Positions 8,675 through 18,011 of a stretch of DNA of 64,000 nt are shown one piece after another; the stretch's first letter is position 1, and each line of letters starts with the position of its first letter. The stretch spans positions 1,178,001-1,242,000 of the forward strand of contig NZ_CP049241.1 in assembly GCF_011046245.1 (NCBI RefSeq), in the 5' to 3' direction. Under the pieces are notes generated by a model. That model was not told the DNA's origin, did no database searches, and saw nothing but the letters and a program-made list of their open reading frames with translations. The translations under genes were made by a program, and so were the position numbers. The DNA comes from Allorhizobium pseudoryzae. Lineage in GTDB: Bacteria; Pseudomonadota; Alphaproteobacteria; Rhizobiales; Rhizobiaceae.

Positions 8675-9817
8675 TCAGAAGGAGGCCGGACGGGGGATCG
8701 GCACCGGAATATTGGCAAGCTCACCCTTGGCTGGCGTCGGCGGCGGAAGGATGGCGGCCATGCTGAACTGCGGCGGCGCGGCCATTTCCTTGATAAAGGG
8801 CGAATGCACGACCATGCGCCCGGCATCGTCGCGGTTTTCGCTGCGCACCTTGGCGGCCTGCGGATTGCAGATCTCGGCGCTGACATCGACCACCTGATCC
8901 TGGTCCGGCCCGTAGGGCTGCAGGCTTCCCAGCGCTTCGCCGGAGCCTTGCGGCAGGGTCAGCCCCTTCTGCAGCAGGTCGGCGGATTCATCCGCCCGTC
9001 CGGCGAGACTGTCGGAGCCCAGCACGACGGAGACGACCGTGCGGCCGTTGCGTGTGGCGGACGAGACCTGGTTGAAGCCGGAGGCGCAGATAAAGCCCGT
9101 CTTCATGCCGTCGGCGCCATCGAAGCGACCGATCAGCATGTTGTAGTTCGGGTAATCCTTGGAGCCGGTCGTGACACCTTCCAGCGCGAAATAACCGGCA
9201 TATTCCGGAAATTCGCGGCGCAGCTGCACGGCAAGAACCGCCAGATCGCGCGCCGTCGTGTACTGCCCCTTGCCGGGCAGGCCATGCGGATTGATGAAGC
9301 GCGACGAACTCATGCCGATCCGTGCGGCCTCCGCATTCATCATGGCGACGAAGTTTTCCGCCGTGCCACCAATCGTCTCGGCAACGCCGACGGCGACGTC
9401 ATTGGCGGACTTCACCATCAGGATCTTCAGCGCCGCATCGAGCGTCATCGAGGCGCCGGGCTTCAAATACATCTTGCTCGCCGGCTCATCGACCGCCCGC
9501 CGGCTCATCACCACCGGCATATCGAGGCTGGCCTTGCCGGACTTCAGCGCCTTGAACGTCACATAGATCGTCATCAGCTTGGTGAGCGATGCCGGATACC
9601 ACTTGCGGAAGGCTTCCTGATGCACCAGCACCCGGCCGGAGCGGACATCCACCACCATCTTCGGATTGGCCATTGCCGCGGTGCTTCCGGTTGCAAGGAC
9701 AAGTCCAGCGGCGATCGTCGCAGCAAGCAGTCTCGATGCGGTCAGGCGGAGCGTCTGGTCGGACAAGGAGTAAGCCTCGTTAAGGTCGCGGGAAACGCAA
9801 TGGCGCTTACGGTGCAC
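8675..9817 (-). CDS. D-alanyl-D-alanine carboxypeptidase (penicillin-binding protein, S11)
   Basis: A periplasmic serine D,D-carboxypeptidase of the DacA/DacF group that trims the terminal D-Ala from muropeptides. The three active-site motifs are present, numbered from the GTG start at 9817: SLTK (residues 77-80), SAN (137-139) and KTG (239-241). A hydrophobic signal segment at about 30-49 ends in STAAMA. The start is uncertain: GTG at 9817 has no ribosome site, whereas a TTG at 9766 has GAGG eight bases upstream and would give a more usual signal peptide. The C-terminal portion past residue 290 matches the beta-rich PBP5 C-terminal region only loosely. Confidence 0.88.
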   Translation of the reverse strand: MHRKRHCVSRDLNEAYSLSDQTLRLTASRLLAATIAAGLVLATGSTAAMANPKMVVDVRSGRVLVHQEAFRKWYPASLTKLMTIYVTFKALKSGKASLDMPVVMSRRAVDEPASKMYLKPGASMTLDAALKILMVKSANDVAVGVAETIGGTAENFVAMMNAEAARIGMSSSRFINPHGLPGKGQYTTARDLAVLAVQLRREFPEYAGYFALEGVTTGSKDYPNYNMLIGRFDGADGMKTGFICASGFNQVSSATRNGRTVVSVVLGSDSLAGRADESADLLQKGLTLPQGSGEALGSLQPYGPDQDQVVDVSAEICNPQAAKVRSENRDDAGRMVVHSPFIKEMAAPPQFSMAAILPPPTPAKGELANIPVPIPRPASF

Positions 9818-9921
9818 TTATGGCCAAGCAATGGCAAAGATCATTGATTCCGTCAATTCTGCGGCGCAATATCAATGCTTCGGAACACCCATCGCAGCCG
9901 TCAATGACAACAGGAAGTCCC

Positions 9922-11085
9922 ATGCCGATCTTGAACAGAGCCGCCGAACTGCAGCACGAAGTGACAGAATGGCGGCGTCATATCCATGAAAATCCAGGTC
10001 TTCTCTACGACGTGGAGGAAACCGCAGCCTTTGTCGAGGACAAGCTGAAGGCGTTCGGCGTTGACGAAGTCGTGACCGGGCTTGGCCGCACCGGCGTCGT
10101 CGGCATCATCCGGGGCAAGGGTGAAAGCGACCGGGTGATCGGCCTGCGCGCTGACATGGACGCGCTGCCGCTCGAAGAAATCACCGGCAAGCCCTGGGCT
10201 TCGAAGGCGCCCGGCAAGATGCATGCCTGCGGCCATGACGGCCACACCGCCATGCTGCTCGGCGCCGCCAAACATCTCGCCGAAACGCGCAACTTCAACG
10301 GCGCGGTCGCCGTGATCTTCCAGCCGGCCGAAGAAGGCGGACGCGGCGCGCTCGCCATGGTCGAAGACGGCATGATGGAGCGGTTCGGCATTGAGGAAAT
10401 CTATGGCATGCACAACATGCCGGGCATGCCGCTCGGCACCTTTGCCATCCGCAAGGGCGGCATCATGGCTGCCCCCGACAAGTTCTCGATCCGGATCACC
10501 GGCCGCGGCGGCCACGCAGCCGAGCCGCACCGCACGGCAGACCCGATCGTCATCGGCTCGCAGATCGTCGGCGGCCTGCAGATGATTGCCGCCCGCAATG
10601 CCAATCCGCTGCGCTCCGTCGTCGTTTCGGTCACCCAGTTCCATGCCGGCACAACGCACAACATCATTCCGGAAGAAGCCTTTCTCACCGGCACCGTGCG
10701 CAGCCTCGATGAAGGCGTGCGCGATCTTGCCGAAAACCGCATCCGCCAGATCGCCGAAGGCATTGCCGCCGCCCATGACGCGAAGGTGGAGGTGGAGTAC
10801 GAGCGCGCCTGCCCGGTGACGGTGAACCATGCCGACGAAACCCTGCACGCCGCACGCGCCGCCATCGACATCGTCGGCGAAAAGAACGTCAACACCGACG
10901 TGGATGCGAGCATGGCCGGCGAGGATTTCGCCTTCATGCTGCAGGCCCGCCCCGGCGCCTATATCATGATCGGCAATGGCGAGACCGCCGCCCTTCACAA
11001 TCCGTCTTACGATTTCAACGACGAGGCGATCGCCTACGGCATCTCCTACTGGGTGAAACTTGCCGAACAGCGGCTGACCGACTGA
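9922..11085 (+). CDS. M20 family amidohydrolase (hippurate hydrolase / N-acyl-amino-acid deacylase type)
   Basis: A 387-residue metallo-amidohydrolase of the M20D/AbgA-HipO group, which hydrolyses N-acyl amino acids, hippurate or similar amides. Metal ligands are visible in MHACGHDGHTAMLLG, in the catalytic QPAEEGGRGA pair of Glu and in GMHNMPG. The dimerisation lid has the conserved RGGHAAEPHRTADPI segment. I chose the ATG at 9922 (MPILNRAAELQ) because AGGA lies six bases upstream and the family N terminus aligns here; the frame is open from 9820. The natural substrate is not evident from neighbours. Confidence 0.9.
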   Translation: MPILNRAAELQHEVTEWRRHIHENPGLLYDVEETAAFVEDKLKAFGVDEVVTGLGRTGVVGIIRGKGESDRVIGLRADMDALPLEEITGKPWASKAPGKMHACGHDGHTAMLLGAAKHLAETRNFNGAVAVIFQPAEEGGRGALAMVEDGMMERFGIEEIYGMHNMPGMPLGTFAIRKGGIMAAPDKFSIRITGRGGHAAEPHRTADPIVIGSQIVGGLQMIAARNANPLRSVVVSVTQFHAGTTHNIIPEEAFLTGTVRSLDEGVRDLAENRIRQIAEGIAAAHDAKVEVEYERACPVTVNHADETLHAARAAIDIVGEKNVNTDVDASMAGEDFAFMLQARPGAYIMIGNGETAALHNPSYDFNDEAIAYGISYWVKLAEQRLTD

Positions 11086-11175
11086 TCCGCAGCGCATCGA
11101 CCGCCGCCGGGCTTGAAAGGCTTGTCCCTTACGCCCGGCTGCGGTATGTAGCGAACGATCCGCAAGCGGCGCGAT

Positions 11176-11252
11176 GTCCACGTAGCTCAGCAGGATAGAG
11201 CACAGGATTCCTAATCCTGGGGTCGGAGGTTCGAATCCTCTCGTGGACACCA
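11176..11252 (+). tRNA. tRNA-Arg (anticodon CCT)
   Basis: The cloverleaf folds by eye. The acceptor stem GTCCACG (11176-11182) pairs with CGTGGAC (11242-11248), followed by discriminator A and encoded CCA. The D arm has GCTC/GAGC. The anticodon stem CAGGA/TCCTG encloses loop TTCCTAA, giving anticodon CCT. The T arm is GGAGG-TTCGAAT-CCTCT. The total is 77 nt. tRNA genes of this kind are frequent integration sites, but no integrase or partial duplicate of the 3' end is visible nearby. Confidence 0.97.
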
Positions 11253-11311
11253 TTTCCTGAAAAATTCGGCCCTATCAGCGGATGCCGCAGGCACCGCCGT
11301 GTGACGGCTTG

Positions 11312-11944
11312 TCACATCGGAGCCGTGCCGGAGGACCAGCCGAACCAGCCGCTGATCAGCCACCAGCCGCCGAGCAGGATGAAGGCGGTGAAGGCGATGG
11401 CCGCCGCGCCGAACGCAAGGCCGATGCCGATTGCCACGCCATCGCGCTGCGCCAATCCGAGCGCGATGAAGAAGACCGAGAGACCCGGAAGCACATTGCC
11501 GAACGGGATCGGCAAAGCGATGATGACGCCCATGACGACGACGACGGCGCCGAGCGGGCGAAGGGCCGCGGGACCGGACAGCCCCGTCCATCGCGGTTTC
11601 AGCCAGGTTTCGAGCCATTGAAGTTTCGGGCCGAGGCGCACGACCATGGCAGAAAGCAGATTGCGCGGCACCTCGATCCGCGCCAGCCGTTTGGGCAGCC
11701 AGAAGCGACGCGTTCCCACGACGAGCTGGCAGGAGAGCACGACGAGCACGGAGCCAAAAATCATTCCGGCCGGCACGCCGGGCGTCGGGATGATGGCCGG
11801 GATGGAAAAGACCAGCAAAACCATCGCGATCGCTTGCTCGCCGAGAACGGCAAGCAGGCGACCGAGCGTGATCGGTCGGTTTTCGAAATACTGAAACAGA
11901 TCGTCGAGAACCAGGGAAAGGCTTTTTTCTGTCTGCACCGTCAC
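11312..11944 (-). CDS. ExoD-like exopolysaccharide synthesis membrane protein
   Basis: A protein of about 210 residues similar in plan to ExoD (a rhizobial exopolysaccharide/alkali-tolerance protein). It has the pattern LDDLFQYFENRPITLGRLLAVLGEQAI, several hydrophobic segments with FSIPAIIPTPGVPAG and GVIIALPIPFGNVLPGL, and a GLAQRDG region. Three to five membrane spans are predicted by eye. The frame is open to 12043, but GTG codons at 11944 and 11938 follow AAGGGG and give the usual N terminus (VTVQTEKSLS). The biochemical role of this family is poorly defined. Confidence 0.8.
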   Translation of the reverse strand: MTVQTEKSLSLVLDDLFQYFENRPITLGRLLAVLGEQAIAMVLLVFSIPAIIPTPGVPAGMIFGSVLVVLSCQLVVGTRRFWLPKRLARIEVPRNLLSAMVVRLGPKLQWLETWLKPRWTGLSGPAALRPLGAVVVVMGVIIALPIPFGNVLPGLSVFFIALGLAQRDGVAIGIGLAFGAAAIAFTAFILLGGWWLISGWFGWSSGTAPM

Positions 11945-12086
11945 GTGGCCCCTTGCCGCAAGACCAGGCGAAGCGCCTGGGTCAGGTGCGAGGATATGGT
12001 GTGCCGACCGGCATTTGACCAGCCATCTGCCACCGGCACGCAAACTCTCTGCGACAGCCCGGGCCTGGGCCAGCCAAAAAGCAAGG

Positions 12087-12434
12087 TTACATCCGTTCCC
12101 CTGCCCGCAACGCGTCCAGGAACACGACGCTTTGTCGGCTCAGTCGGGCTTCATCGATAAAGGCATCGAGGCAATCCAGCAGGCGTCGCCGGCGGTTCGC
12201 CACCTCGCTCTCCGGCAGCGGCGACCGATTGAACACGCCCATCGAATTCAAGAACGATTGGGTTGCCGCACTGAGGGAGGGAAGAAGATCGATGAGATAG
12301 ACGCTGGGTTCACGCGGATCCATGACGGATGCGATGTAGCCGAAAAGTGCGCTAGGTACATAAGTCGCGGTTTGAGTATCGCATGTCGCAACGAGATCTC
12401 GAACCAGAATTCCGTCCATGGGTTCCATTGTCAT
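12087..12434 (-). CDS. hypothetical protein, about 115 residues
   Basis: No recognised family. I chose the ATG at 12434 (MTMEPMDGILVRDLV) because GAGGA lies six bases upstream; a further ATG at 12440 directly abuts that site. The predicted protein is soluble, with a leucine-rich middle (VYLIDLLPSLSAATQSFL) and an Arg-rich stretch (EVANRRRRLLDCLDAF) that looks helical. Codon use resembles neighbouring genes, which supports it being real, but there is no operon partner. The 281 bases between it and the flavoprotein stop (12435-12715) are relatively AT-rich and I see no gene there. Confidence 0.5.
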   Translation of the reverse strand: MTMEPMDGILVRDLVATCDTQTATYVPSALFGYIASVMDPREPSVYLIDLLPSLSAATQSFLNSMGVFNRSPLPESEVANRRRRLLDCLDAFIDEARLSRQSVVFLDALRAGERM

Positions 12435-12715
12435 GGTCATTCCTCGCCAGGGATGATGAAATCGAAAGAGAACACAGTCATTGCATTCTTGCTCTTTCGC
12501 AAAACAGCCGGCCATTTTGACACCGCAAGGCATCGTGCTGGCCGGTTGTGCTCAGCACCTCAACTCTTCGTGCAACATGGTAAACTTTCCGTAAAAATGA
12601 CTAACCAAGAGAATGGCGATGTCAACTCTTGAGCAGAAATGTTTCCATCCAAGAGCAAAAACTTGATCGAGCCCAGCTAAACCTGATTCTGTGCCAGAAA
12701 AGAGGCAGCCGTACT

Positions 12716-13930
12716 TTAGCAATTACGCACATGTTCCATGCGAAATCCGAGCCCGATGAATCGGCCGGCCAGGTGCGCAAGCAACGGAAAACGCGCTATA
12801 CCACGAATGAAGGCTGGCGGCCCCTTACGGCGCTCCTCCTGCCCCTGATCCTTGCGGCGGCTGGAGCGCATCATCAATTGCAGCTTCTGCGTGGCCTTGG
12901 TGGGAAACAGGCGGCGCTTTTCCACCGCCGCGAGATCGGCATCCGTCAGACGCCCCTCCTTCAAGGGGCGCGCCAGCAGGTTACCGGCCGCCACCGCATC
13001 CTGGATGGCGAGATTGACGCCGACGCCGCCGATGGGCGACATGGCATGCGCCGCATCGCCGATGGCGAGCAGTCCCGGCCTCCACCACTGTTTCAGCCGA
13101 TCGATGCGCACCTGCAAGAGGCTGACATCCTCCCAAGTGGCGATTTCGGCCATGCGCGAGGCCGGAAGCGGCGAAACGGCTCGGACCATGTCGCGGAAGG
13201 CTTCGAGGTCGCCCGTGCGGATTTCGGCAAAGGTGCCGCGCCGGACAATGAAGCCGCATTGCCAGTAATCGCCACGATCGATCAGCACGAAACCCTGGCG
13301 CGGCCCGGCATGACCCATGGTCTCCGCGGGATCGCCCGGCTGCTTGGAAAGCTTCATCCAGACGACTTCGCTGGGAGTGCCAAAACTTTCGACCTCCAGT
13401 CCGGCCTTTTCGCGCACCACCGAATGGCGGCCATCGGCGGCAACCACCAAGGTGGAGCGCAGCCGCATCGGGCCATCCGCGGTATCGAGCGACAGCCCGG
13501 CGATTCGTGCGCCCTCCTCCAGCACGTCCACGACCTTGGTCGCCATCATCAGGCGGAAGTTCGGATAGCGCCCCGCTTCCTTCGACAGGAAATCGAGGAA
13601 ATCCCATTGCGGCATGAAGGCGATGAAGCGGTTGCGCACCGGAAGCCGGGAAAAATCCGCCATGGTGATGGTGCGTCCGCCCATTTCCGCCGAGAGTTTT
13701 GGCGCACGCGTGTGCGGTAATTTCAGAAAAGCCTCTTCTAGGCCCAGTTCGTGGATCACCTCCAGCGTCGAAGGATGGATGGTGTCGCCGCGGAAATCCC
13801 GCAAAAAATCGCCGTGCTTTTCGACGACGGTGACATCGACACCGGCGCGCGCCAAAAGGAGGCCAAGCATCAGCCCGGCCGGGCCGCCGCCGGCAATGGC
13901 GCAGGTTGTTGTCAGCACCGTATCAGCCAT
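12716..13930 (-). CDS. FAD-dependent aromatic-ring-hydroxylase-like monooxygenase
   Basis: A 404-residue flavoprotein of the PHBH/UbiH superfamily (NAD(P)H-dependent hydroxylation of aromatic or similar substrates). It shows the N-terminal dinucleotide motif AGGGPAGLMLGLLLA at about residues 12-26, the DG motif in VVAADGRHSVVR, and the C-terminal FAD/ribityl GD motif AIGDAAHAMSPIGGVGVN. After the GD motif it has a basic extension (RSSRRKDQGQEERR) and ends with a short hydrophobic and basic tail. It is divergent from dxr with 141 bases between them. The substrate cannot be assigned from sequence or context. Confidence 0.85.
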   Translation of the reverse strand: MADTVLTTTCAIAGGGPAGLMLGLLLARAGVDVTVVEKHGDFLRDFRGDTIHPSTLEVIHELGLEEAFLKLPHTRAPKLSAEMGGRTITMADFSRLPVRNRFIAFMPQWDFLDFLSKEAGRYPNFRLMMATKVVDVLEEGARIAGLSLDTADGPMRLRSTLVVAADGRHSVVREKAGLEVESFGTPSEVVWMKLSKQPGDPAETMGHAGPRQGFVLIDRGDYWQCGFIVRRGTFAEIRTGDLEAFRDMVRAVSPLPASRMAEIATWEDVSLLQVRIDRLKQWWRPGLLAIGDAAHAMSPIGGVGVNLAIQDAVAAGNLLARPLKEGRLTDADLAAVEKRRLFPTKATQKLQLMMRSSRRKDQGQEERRKGPPAFIRGIARFPLLAHLAGRFIGLGFRMEHVRNC

Positions 13931-14071
13931 GATTTCGTCTCCACCCGGCCATCATCATTGACAGTCTACCGCATCTGGCACCGGCAGGGATGAAATTCAA
14001 TGCGACGCATCCGCCCTTGTGAGGCGCACGCGCCGGCTGTAAACGAGCGGTGACCAACGCGGACCCTTGGC

Positions 14072-15238
14072 ATGACAGTGACGAAGCGCAGCATCTCCAT
14101 TCTCGGCTCGACCGGCTCCATCGGCACGAACACGCTGGATGTGCTGACCCATCTGGATGATCACGACGCCTTCGAGGTTGTCGCCCTGACCGGTGCCGGC
14201 AATATCGAGCTTCTGGCCGAGCAGGCGAGAACGCACCGGGCAAAGCTCGCAGTGACCGCTGACGAAAGCCAGTATGTGGCGCTGCGCGATCTTCTCTCCG
14301 GCACCGGCATCGAGGTGGCCGCCGGCCAGACGGGGCTTTTGGAAGCCGCCAGCGCCGAGGCCGGCATGGTGATGGCGGCGATCGTCGGCACCGCCGGTCT
14401 TGCGCCGACGCTGGCCGCGGCCCGCCGCGGCGCCGACATTGCACTCGCCAACAAGGAATGCCTAGTTTCGGCGGGCGATCTGTTCGTCTCGGCGGTAAAG
14501 GCAGGCGGCGGACGCCTGTTGCCGGTCGACAGCGAACACAATGCCATCTTCCAGGTGCTGGAGGAAAACCAGCGCCACGCCATCGAGCGCGTCATCCTGA
14601 CCGCCTCCGGCGGCCCGTTCCGCACCTTCACCAAGGCGCAGATGGCCGATGTGACGGTGGAGACGGCGCGTGCCCATCCCAACTGGTCGATGGGGCTGAA
14701 GATCTCCATCGACAGCGCCTCGATGTTCAACAAGGCGCTGGAAATGATCGAGGCGAAACATCTGTTCGGCCTGACGCCCGAACAGGTGGAGGTGATCGTG
14801 CATCCGCAATCGATCATCCACTCCATGGTGGGTTATGCGGATGGCTCGGTGCTGGCGCAGCTTGGCTGCCCGGACATGCGCCACGCGATCGGTTATGCGC
14901 TGCATTATCCGCGCCGCGGAAAGCTGCCGGTGGAGCGGCTGGATTTCGCCAAGCTCTCGCGACTGGATTTCGAAGCGCCCGACGAGGACCGTTTTCCGGC
15001 GATGAGACTAGCACGGCTCGCGATGACCCGTGCCGGCGTGCAGGGTGCCGTGCTGAACGGCGCCAAGGAAATGGCGCTCGACGCCTTCATTGCCGGCGAC
15101 CTTGGCTTCCTCGCCATGGCCGAGATCACCGAAGCGGTGATGGAGGAACTGGCCCACCTGCCGCCGGCGGCCAGCATGGACGATGTGTTTGCCGCGGACC
15201 TCGAAGCCCGGCATGCGGCAGGGCGCCGGCTGGGGTAA
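14072..15238 (+). CDS. dxr: 1-deoxy-D-xylulose 5-phosphate reductoisomerase
   Basis: A 388-residue enzyme that converts DXP to MEP, the committed step of the MEP isoprenoid pathway. It has the NADPH-binding GSTGSIGTNTLDV at the N terminus, the LANKECLVSAG segment, the metal/substrate site LPVDSEHNAIFQ, the flexible-loop region with HPNWSMGLKISIDSASM, and the MRHAIGYALHYP segment near the C terminus. Length is normal. It stands alone, flanked by a divergent flavoprotein and a repeat, whereas in many Proteobacteria dxr sits in a uppS-cdsA-dxr-rseP cluster. Whether a second copy exists elsewhere is unknown. Confidence 0.94.
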   Translation: MTVTKRSISILGSTGSIGTNTLDVLTHLDDHDAFEVVALTGAGNIELLAEQARTHRAKLAVTADESQYVALRDLLSGTGIEVAAGQTGLLEAASAEAGMVMAAIVGTAGLAPTLAAARRGADIALANKECLVSAGDLFVSAVKAGGGRLLPVDSEHNAIFQVLEENQRHAIERVILTASGGPFRTFTKAQMADVTVETARAHPNWSMGLKISIDSASMFNKALEMIEAKHLFGLTPEQVEVIVHPQSIIHSMVGYADGSVLAQLGCPDMRHAIGYALHYPRRGKLPVERLDFAKLSRLDFEAPDEDRFPAMRLARLAMTRAGVQGAVLNGAKEMALDAFIAGDLGFLAMAEITEAVMEELAHLPPAASMDDVFAADLEARHAAGRRLG

Positions 15239-15285
15239 GGCTCAGGCGGCCCGGACCAGTCGGACAGCCTTTGACGGCGGCAATG

Positions 15286-15405
15286 CCCCTCATCCGCCCT
15301 TCGGGCACCTTCTCCCCGAGGGGAGAAGGGATAAGCCGCAACGTTCGCGGATCTCCTCTCCCCTTGGGGAGAGGGTGGCCGAGCAAAGCGGAGGCCGGGT
15401 GAGGG
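15286..15405. repeat. paired inverted intergenic repeat, copy A
   Basis: Two hairpin-forming units in opposite orientation. The first begins CCCCTCATCCGCC and contains CTTCTCCCC/GGGGAGAAG. The second contains CTCTCCCC/GGGGAGAG and ends GGTGAGGG, the inverse of the first. It lies between the convergent ends of dxr and the mutase gene and may serve as a terminator. It shares its layout and core with copies C (26300-26486) and D (52273-52426). Confidence 0.75.
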
Positions 15406-15447
15406 AGTACGGTTCCGAGCGCACGAGATGCTTCGATTTTGCAAGCT

Positions 15448-17586
15448 TTACGCGTTTCGGCGCCGGCCCTCCATCAGGTCGAGGATGGCACGCGCCGCAT
15501 CCAGCACATTGGTGCCGGGGCCGAAGACGGCGGCGACGCCCGAGTCCATCAGGAACTGGTAATCCTGACGGGGGATGACGCCGCCCACCACGACGATGAC
15601 ATCCTCCGCACCCTTGGCCTTCAGCGCTTCCACCAGTTGCGGCGCCAGCGTCTTGTGCCCGGCGGCAAGCGACGACATGCCGACCACCTGCACCTTTTCC
15701 GAGACGGCGAGCGCCGCGGCCTCATCCGGCGTCTGGAACAGCGGCCCGGCGACCACCTGGAAGCCGATATCGCCGAAGGCAGAGGCGATCACCTTCGCGC
15801 CGCGGTCGTGCCCATCCTGGCCAAGTTTGGCGACCAGCATTTTCGGCTTGATGCCGGTGGCCTGAGCATAGGCCGAGAGGCGGCCGGTCAGCGTCTGGTA
15901 TTCCGGATCATCCGCATAGGCCGGGCCGTAGATGTCGCTCACCACTTCTGGCACGGCCGTGTGATCGCCAAAGGCCTGGCGCATGGCATCGGAAATTTCG
16001 CCGACGGTGGCCCGCGCCCGCGCCGCCTCGACGGCAGCCGCCAGAAGATTGCCTTCGCCGGTTTCCGCCACCTCTTCCAGCAGCGCCAGCGCTTCGGCCA
16101 CACGCTTCGGATCGCGCTGGCGCTTGATCTGCTCCAGCCGCTTGATCTGCGAATTGCGCACGGCGGTATTGTCGATGTCGAGGATGTCGATCGGCTCCTC
16201 GTTTTCGAGCCGGTACTTGTTGACGCCGACGATGATTTCCTCGCCCCGATCGACCCGGGCCTGGCGCCGCGTCGCCGCCTCCTCGATCAGCCGCTTCGGC
16301 AGGCCATCGGCCACGGCTTTCGTCATGCCGCCCATAGCCTCGACCTCTTCGACCAGCGCCCAGGCCTTGTCCGCCAGCTCCTTGGTCAGGCTTTCGACAT
16401 AATAGGAACCCGCCAGCGGATCGACGACCTTGGTGACGCCGGTTTCGTGTTGGAGGATCAGCTGCGTGTTGCGGGCAATGCGCGCCGAAAATTCCGTCGG
16501 CAGCGCAATCGCCTCATCCAGCGCATTGGTGTGCAGCGACTGCGTGCCGCCGAGCACCGCCGACAGTGCCTCGTAAGCCGTGCGGATGACGTTGTTATAG
16601 GGGTCCTGCTCCTGCAGCGAGACACCCGAGGTCTGGCAGTGGGTGCGCAGCATCAGCGAACCCGGCTTCTTCGGTTGGAACTCCTCCATGATCCTCGACC
16701 AGAGCAGGCGGGCGGCGCGCAGTTTGGCCGCTTCCATGAAGAAGTTCATGCCGATGGCGAAGAAGAAGGACAGGCGCCCGGCGAATTCATCGACATTCAG
16801 GCCGCGGGCGAGTGCTGCGCGCACATATTCGCGGCCATCCGCGAGCGTGAAGGCGAGCTCCTGCACCAGCGTCGCGCCGGCTTCCTGCATGTGGTAGCCG
16901 GAAATCGAGATGGAGTTGAAGCGCGGCATTTCCTTCGCCGTATAGGCGATGATATCCGCGATGATCCGCATCGACGGTTCCGGCGGATAGATATAGGTGT
17001 TGCGGACCATGAACTCCTTCAGAATGTCGTTCTGAATGGTGCCGGAGAGCAGATCGCGGGACACGCCCTGCTCCTCGCCGGTCACGATGAAGTTCGCGAG
17101 AATCGGGATGACCGCGCCGTTCATGGTCATCGAGACGGAGATATCCTGCAGCGGAATGCCGTTGAACAGGATCTTCATGTCCTCGACGCTGTCGATTGCC
17201 ACGCCCGCCTTGCCGACATCGCCGACGACACGCGGATGATCCGAATCGTAACCGCGATGGGTGGCGAGATCGAAAGCGACGGAGACACCCTGCTGGCCGG
17301 CGGCAAGCGCCTTGCGATAAAAGGCATTGCTTTCTTCCGCCGTGGAGAAGCCGGCATATTGACGGATCGTCCAGGGACGGCCGGCATACATGGTGGCGCG
17401 CGGCCCGCGCAGATAGGGCTTGAAGCCCGGCAGGCTGTCGAGATGCTCGATGCCGTTGAGATCGTCTGCCGTGTAAACCGGCTTGACCGGGATGCCTTCC
17501 GGCGTGTGCCACACAAGCTTGTCCGGTGAGGCCTTCAGCTCCTTTTCGGCGAGCGCCTGCCAGTCTACGACGGTTTTCTTGGTCAT
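15448..17586 (-). CDS. scpA: methylmalonyl-CoA mutase
   Basis: A 712-residue adenosylcobalamin-dependent mutase that interconverts (R)-methylmalonyl-CoA and succinyl-CoA, the last step of propionyl-CoA assimilation. The N-terminal substrate barrel shows [20 protein letters not shown] and [19 protein letters not shown]. The C-terminal B12 domain has the DGHDRG motif (axial His near residue 593) and VVGGVIP. It is a single-chain homodimer type (bhbA/scpA). GGAGGA lies eight bases before the ATG. It is divergent from the small antitoxin-like gene and separated by it from pccA. The epimerase gene is not in the window. Confidence 0.95.
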   Translation of the reverse strand: MTKKTVVDWQALAEKELKASPDKLVWHTPEGIPVKPVYTADDLNGIEHLDSLPGFKPYLRGPRATMYAGRPWTIRQYAGFSTAEESNAFYRKALAAGQQGVSVAFDLATHRGYDSDHPRVVGDVGKAGVAIDSVEDMKILFNGIPLQDISVSMTMNGAVIPILANFIVTGEEQGVSRDLLSGTIQNDILKEFMVRNTYIYPPEPSMRIIADIIAYTAKEMPRFNSISISGYHMQEAGATLVQELAFTLADGREYVRAALARGLNVDEFAGRLSFFFAIGMNFFMEAAKLRAARLLWSRIMEEFQPKKPGSLMLRTHCQTSGVSLQEQDPYNNVIRTAYEALSAVLGGTQSLHTNALDEAIALPTEFSARIARNTQLILQHETGVTKVVDPLAGSYYVESLTKELADKAWALVEEVEAMGGMTKAVADGLPKRLIEEAATRRQARVDRGEEIIVGVNKYRLENEEPIDILDIDNTAVRNSQIKRLEQIKRQRDPKRVAEALALLEEVAETGEGNLLAAAVEAARARATVGEISDAMRQAFGDHTAVPEVVSDIYGPAYADDPEYQTLTGRLSAYAQATGIKPKMLVAKLGQDGHDRGAKVIASAFGDIGFQVVAGPLFQTPDEAAALAVSEKVQVVGMSSLAAGHKTLAPQLVEALKAKGAEDVIVVVGGVIPRQDYQFLMDSGVAAVFGPGTNVLDAARAILDLMEGRRRNA

Positions 17587-17644
17587 CGGGCGGATCCTCC
17601 GGGGGCCGACATCACAGTCAGCGTGGCGTTGAGATTGACGGAAT

Positions 17645-17659
17645 TGCTACTCAGTAGCA
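17645..17659. promoter_or_regulatory. palindromic operator candidate inside a sigma70-like promoter
   Basis: TGCTACT at 17645-17651, a central C, and AGTAGCA at 17653-17659 form a perfect palindrome with 7-bp arms. It sits in the spacer of a sigma70-like promoter reading toward the ParD-like gene: TTGACG at 17635-17640, 17 bases, then CATAGT at 17658-17663. That is the expected place for an autoregulatory operator. The region is also the upstream region of the divergent mutase gene, so either or both could be controlled. Confidence 0.5.
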
Positions 17660-17692
17660 TAGTGTACGCATTTCTCGCGGGAGCCCTGAGCC

Positions 17693-17962
17693 ATGACCGT
17701 AAAAGCATCCGTCTCGATTTCCGATCAGCAGGACGCCTTTGCCCGCAGGCTTGTAGAGGAAGGCCGCTATTCCAGCATAAGCGCCGTGGTGCAGCAGGGG
17801 CTGGAACTCTTGCGCGAGCAGACCGAGATGAAAGAGGCGGAGCTTGCGGCACTACGGGCGTTGATTGAACGCAGACGCAAGGGCCCCTTCCTGACGATGG
17901 AAGAGAGTCACGCGCAAATAGAGGCAATGATAGCTCGAAAGAAGGCGGAATACGGCCTCTAG
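17693..17962 (+). CDS. ParD-like type II antitoxin, apparently solitary
   Basis: An 89-residue protein resembling the ParD/CC2985 antitoxin family. It has an N-terminal ribbon-helix-helix (VKASVSISDQQDAFARRLVEEGRYSSISAVVQQGLELL) for DNA binding and dimerisation, and a charged C-terminal helix (ERRRKGPFLTMEESHAQIEAMIARKK) of the kind that wraps a ParE toxin. No ParE frame follows; the next 246 bases hold only a repeat. A palindrome lies in its likely promoter. It may be a remnant, may act on a toxin elsewhere, or may have been recruited as a regulator. Confidence 0.75.
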   Translation: MTVKASVSISDQQDAFARRLVEEGRYSSISAVVQQGLELLREQTEMKEAELAALRALIERRRKGPFLTMEESHAQIEAMIARKKAEYGL

Positions 17963-18011
17963 CGAACGGTTCGCTGTGAGATCCCGTTCGATCATACTGA
18001 CAGAGCCAGAT

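Noticed and set aside
7418..9847. A very long open frame on the plus strand opposite the GTPase and carboxypeptidase genes
   Set aside because: The minus-strand frames carry clear family motifs and codon bias; the opposite frame has low-complexity His/Arg-rich sequence and no recognisable domain. It is a GC-rich shadow frame.
11176..11252. tRNA-Arg as an integration site for a genomic island
   Set aside because: No integrase follows and no partial repeat of the tRNA 3' end is seen downstream.
15286..15405. CRISPR array
   Set aside because: The repeated units are two inverted hairpins, not regularly spaced direct repeats, and no cas gene is present in the window.
15439..17529. A 696-codon plus-strand frame opposite methylmalonyl-CoA mutase
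   Set aside because: It is antisense to a textbook mutase with complete motifs, and the translated sequence shows no family pattern.
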